From Phoebastria nigripes (taxonomy: Eukaryota > Chordata > Aves > Procellariiformes > Diomedeidae): DNA of 64,000 nt. Below, piece by piece: positions 61,501 to 64,000 of the stretch; position 1 is the first letter of the stretch, and each line of letters opens with the position of its first letter. The stretch is taken from positions 465,837 to 529,836 of the forward strand of contig JAYKAV010002453.1 in NCBI GenBank assembly GCA_035582835.1, in the 5' to 3' direction. The position numbers were made by a program, and so were the translations under genes. The notes under the pieces were generated by a model that saw only the letters and a list, made by a program, of their open reading frames with translations, ran no database searches and was not told the DNA's origin.

Positions 61501-63354
61501 AAGTACTAGCCTGTGGGTTCCACGAATTATCTGTGCAATTAGGATAATAGCTTCCAGGGCAGTTACTGTGGAAGAAGTCCCATAAGACTCCAAGAGAAAT
61601 TGTTAAAAAAAAAACCAACTACAGAAAAGAAAAACAAAATGATACACAAATGAAAGATCCCATTTTGTATTCTTCAACAAACCATGCTGTAGAATATGTG
61701 ATGATTTTTTATGTCTTCAGTATTTTTCTTTCCCCTTCTAATCGAGAGTTTTCTCTCAACTTTTTTTTTCCTTTTGGTTCTGTGTGCATAAATCATCATG
61801 GCTGGCACCTTATTCACCTCATCTGCACTAAGAAGTCTCGTGCAAAGTAGTTCATGATATGGTGGCAACATCTGAACCATATTTCACACGAATGCTCATA
61901 TATCATTGTTTGTAACGCTGTAAGTGCACGATTGCTGGAGACAGACAAGTACAAATTACCCTGCTGGAAGGATAGCTGGTGAGATTTATGTTGTATTGTT
62001 GCCTGTTCTTCCAATAGGAAGTTCTCTTTACTGGTACAAGTATGACCCCTTCGTTGAGCAATATACTACATGGCCAGACTTATGGAGTCTAGCCTTTCTG
62101 TCTTTATGGTGCAATACCAAAATATGCTACAATACCTGACATAACTCCAACTGAACCAGCTCCAGAACTGGGAACAGTTTAGCTGCATCAGCACAGTGGT
62201 ATGCCCAGGCTAATTAAAATAGGGCAGAGGCTGCACTGATACAGCTATATTGTTCCTAAAACCAAGATATTATCTCAGCAAAGAGCTGCACTGTGCAATA
62301 TAGATATACTCTGTAAGACTGATGAGAGATATATGGATATATCCTTCAAGATTCAGAGACAAGCACCAATGTAATAGTTTTCATCTTACCTACCTGTTTT
62401 AAATATTGGCACAATCCTAAATGATTTTCATCTCTCTTCCCAGGTTTTCCCCTACATTCCAACAGCTGCTGAAGAAAAACAAAAACCCACAACCAAAAGT
62501 GACTCAAGGAGGGAGTTCAGAAAATTCCTTAGCCAGTTCTTGTAAAATTCTTGAATAGAAATTGTCCAAGCCTTCCCACTAATAACAGGCATTCTCACTT
62601 GTTTATTACTCTTGAAAATTTGGCCATTTTCTCAAAGTTGACCATTTGTTCCAATATATGCACTGAATGACAGTCCTTTCACTCCTAACCTTTTAAAGAT
62701 CTCTTAAAGTTCTTAACTGTGCTGGCCTGAATTTTATTGCTTCCCCTTTCAAGTTTNTACAATGCTTTGTAAAATGCATTTTGGATGCATATTTTTATCA
62801 TAAACTTCCTTTTTTCTTCCACTTGCTATTTTTAAAATTTCAAGGCTGCTTTCTACATTCAATGTGCTACTGACACTGCTTGAGTCTTCCAGCTATGCAG
62901 AATTTTACCCAGTTCTTTTCCCTTTCATGGTCATGGCTTGCTAGCCATTTTCTGCCTTTCACCATATGAAGAGTAGACTCATCCTCTTCCATGTCCTAGA
63001 TGTAAATGATTGAGCCTCCCAGCCGATTTCTTGTTGGCCAGTTCTTTCTACATTGAACCGAAGCAAGTGATGCTTTCTGAATATGTTTGCTCAAGACCCC
63101 CTCAGTTTCTCTGTTAGTCTCAGGCAGTGTTGGAGCTTTCCTGTGGATCCAGGCTTGGCAGACTCAGCAGAACCGCCAAGAACTAGCTTCAGGGAAGAAA
63201 ACATGACAGGCCAAAAGCACTGTTACTGGCCATTGTATGACTGCATATAGAGGTCACTTGGGAAATTTAAAGTTAATACCTGTAGAACTTTCTTACTTTT
63301 TGCATCTGTTGATAAGAAAACAGGTCAAGGGATAATCAAAGATTGTATAGCCTC
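58560..63354. other. 5' flank of EML4, distal part: nothing recognised
   Basis: AT-rich sequence without recognisable genes or repeats, apart from a short CA-type repeat near 60420-60435 and a slightly GC-rich stretch at 60.98-61.40 kb. Short frames at 60755-61087 and 61232-61585 show no domain and are not called. Confidence 0.5.
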
Positions 63355-63680
63355 ACACTATGTCCTCCCACAGAGAGTGGCCAATAGCAGATCCTGGGGA
63401 GAAGCACAAGAACTTCCATAGAGTATCTCCTCCAACTCCAGAAAAGTTTGGCTTGGAGTCTTCCTGTCCTAGAGGTAATATTTTTGGTTTTTACAGTCCC
63501 AAATGTTTACTTACATATCTTAATCCACGCACTTTATGAAATCATGTCATCCTTTAGGAACCACAGTGCCCTGTGACAAAGAGTTCCACAGCTCAGTCAG
63601 GCACTGTGTAAAAGACTTATGTAGAGAAGGGCTGAAACTTTGCCAGTCAATTCAGTTTTATGTGAGGCTTCCCTCCTTAG
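63355..63680 (+). mobile_element. ancient L3/CR1-like LINE 3' fragment
   Basis: Two blocks match, from memory, the 3' region of old amniote L3/CR1-type LINEs. One is the 'AGTGGCCAATAGCAGATCC ... agaagcacaagaac' block near 63377-63415. The other is the 'CCTGTGACAAAGAGTTCCAC ... gcactgtgtaaaag' block near 63571-63614. Spacing and order agree with those elements. The copy is heavily diverged and its ends are uncertain. No coding part remains. Confidence 0.5.
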
Positions 63681-63869
63681 CTCTATTGTTTGACTAAAAT
63701 GCAGATAGACAAATAGAGAAACACCATCATCTTGAGCGTAGGGATCTGCAAGTTAAACCAGTGAGAAGCACATGCAAATATAGATGCCTGTTCATGAAGC
63801 CTCGAACATATGCTAACTAATTGATGATATTTTACAAAGAGCTGAAGAACCCTTCTTGGGATGGCATTT

Positions 63870-63888
63870 CATGCCTTGACAAGGCATG
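63870..63888. repeat. short perfect inverted repeat
   Basis: CATGCCTT and AAGGCATG form an 8-bp perfect stem with a 3-base spacer, 18 bases before the minisatellite. It is probably incidental. Confidence 0.7.
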
Positions 63889-63905
63889 GAAAGAGAAGAG
63901 GAGTT

Positions 63906-63977
63906 GTTGGAAACATCATGGTGTGACGTTTGTAAACATCACAGTGTGATGTTGGAAACATCATGGAAAAAACACGG
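63906..63977 (+). repeat. minisatellite with a 22-23 bp unit
   Basis: Three successive units begin GTTGGAAACATCATGG (63906), GTTTGTAAACATCACAG (63928) and GTTGGAAACATCATGG (63951). The last is followed by an expanded A run and a degraded end. The first and third units are more alike than either is to the second, suggesting a 45-bp higher-order step. The array ends close to the window edge. Confidence 0.75.
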
Positions 63978-64000
63978 TGTGCAGGGCAATATAGTCCAGA

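Overview
This is a vertebrate nuclear window, most likely from a bird. The reasons are a diverged CR1 LINE with the short 3' end typical of birds (9.6-10.5 kb), very low density of interspersed repeats, no L1 or Alu-type SINEs, a single sharp CpG island, and a few fragments that resemble very old amniote repeats. A crocodilian or turtle source is not strictly excluded. About 35 isolated single 'n' bases look like consensus ambiguities, not assembly gaps.

The only gene I can name is EML4, on the minus strand. Its first coding exon lies at 36985-37009 and encodes the conserved N-terminus MDGFAGSL. It starts in a strong Kozak context and ends in a phase-1 GTGAGC splice donor inside a CpG island (about 36.2-37.6 kb). 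I did not find exon 2, so everything from 36984 down to base 1 is read as EML4 intron 1, which is therefore at least 36.98 kb long and leaves the window at the left. From about 37.65 kb rightwards the sequence is the 5' flank of EML4. In other amniotes this is the interval between EML4 and PKDCC, and I see no certain gene in it.

Region by region: 1-9.56 kb is intron with homopolymer tracts and one unusually long antisense open frame. 9.56-10.54 kb is the CR1 LINE. 10.54-36.2 kb is intron with many long poly-A runs, purine tracts and two small CpG-rich patches, one of them bounded by splice-like signals. 36.2-37.65 kb is the promoter and CpG island, with possible tandem uORFs and a strong G-quadruplex motif just inside intron 1. 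37.65-58.2 kb is AT-rich flank with ancient repeat fragments, one good CTCF-like motif, AT palindromes and a doubtful exon-like ORF. 58.2-58.5 kb is a small CpG cluster. 58.5-64 kb is flank with an old L3/CR1-like fragment and a short minisatellite at the right edge.

I find no undescribed multi-gene system. The points most worth checking are the apparent change of base skew and homopolymer polarity at the EML4 promoter, the uORF and G-quadruplex layout around exon 1, the 278-codon antisense open frame, and the small CpG patches that could be alternative promoters or enhancers.
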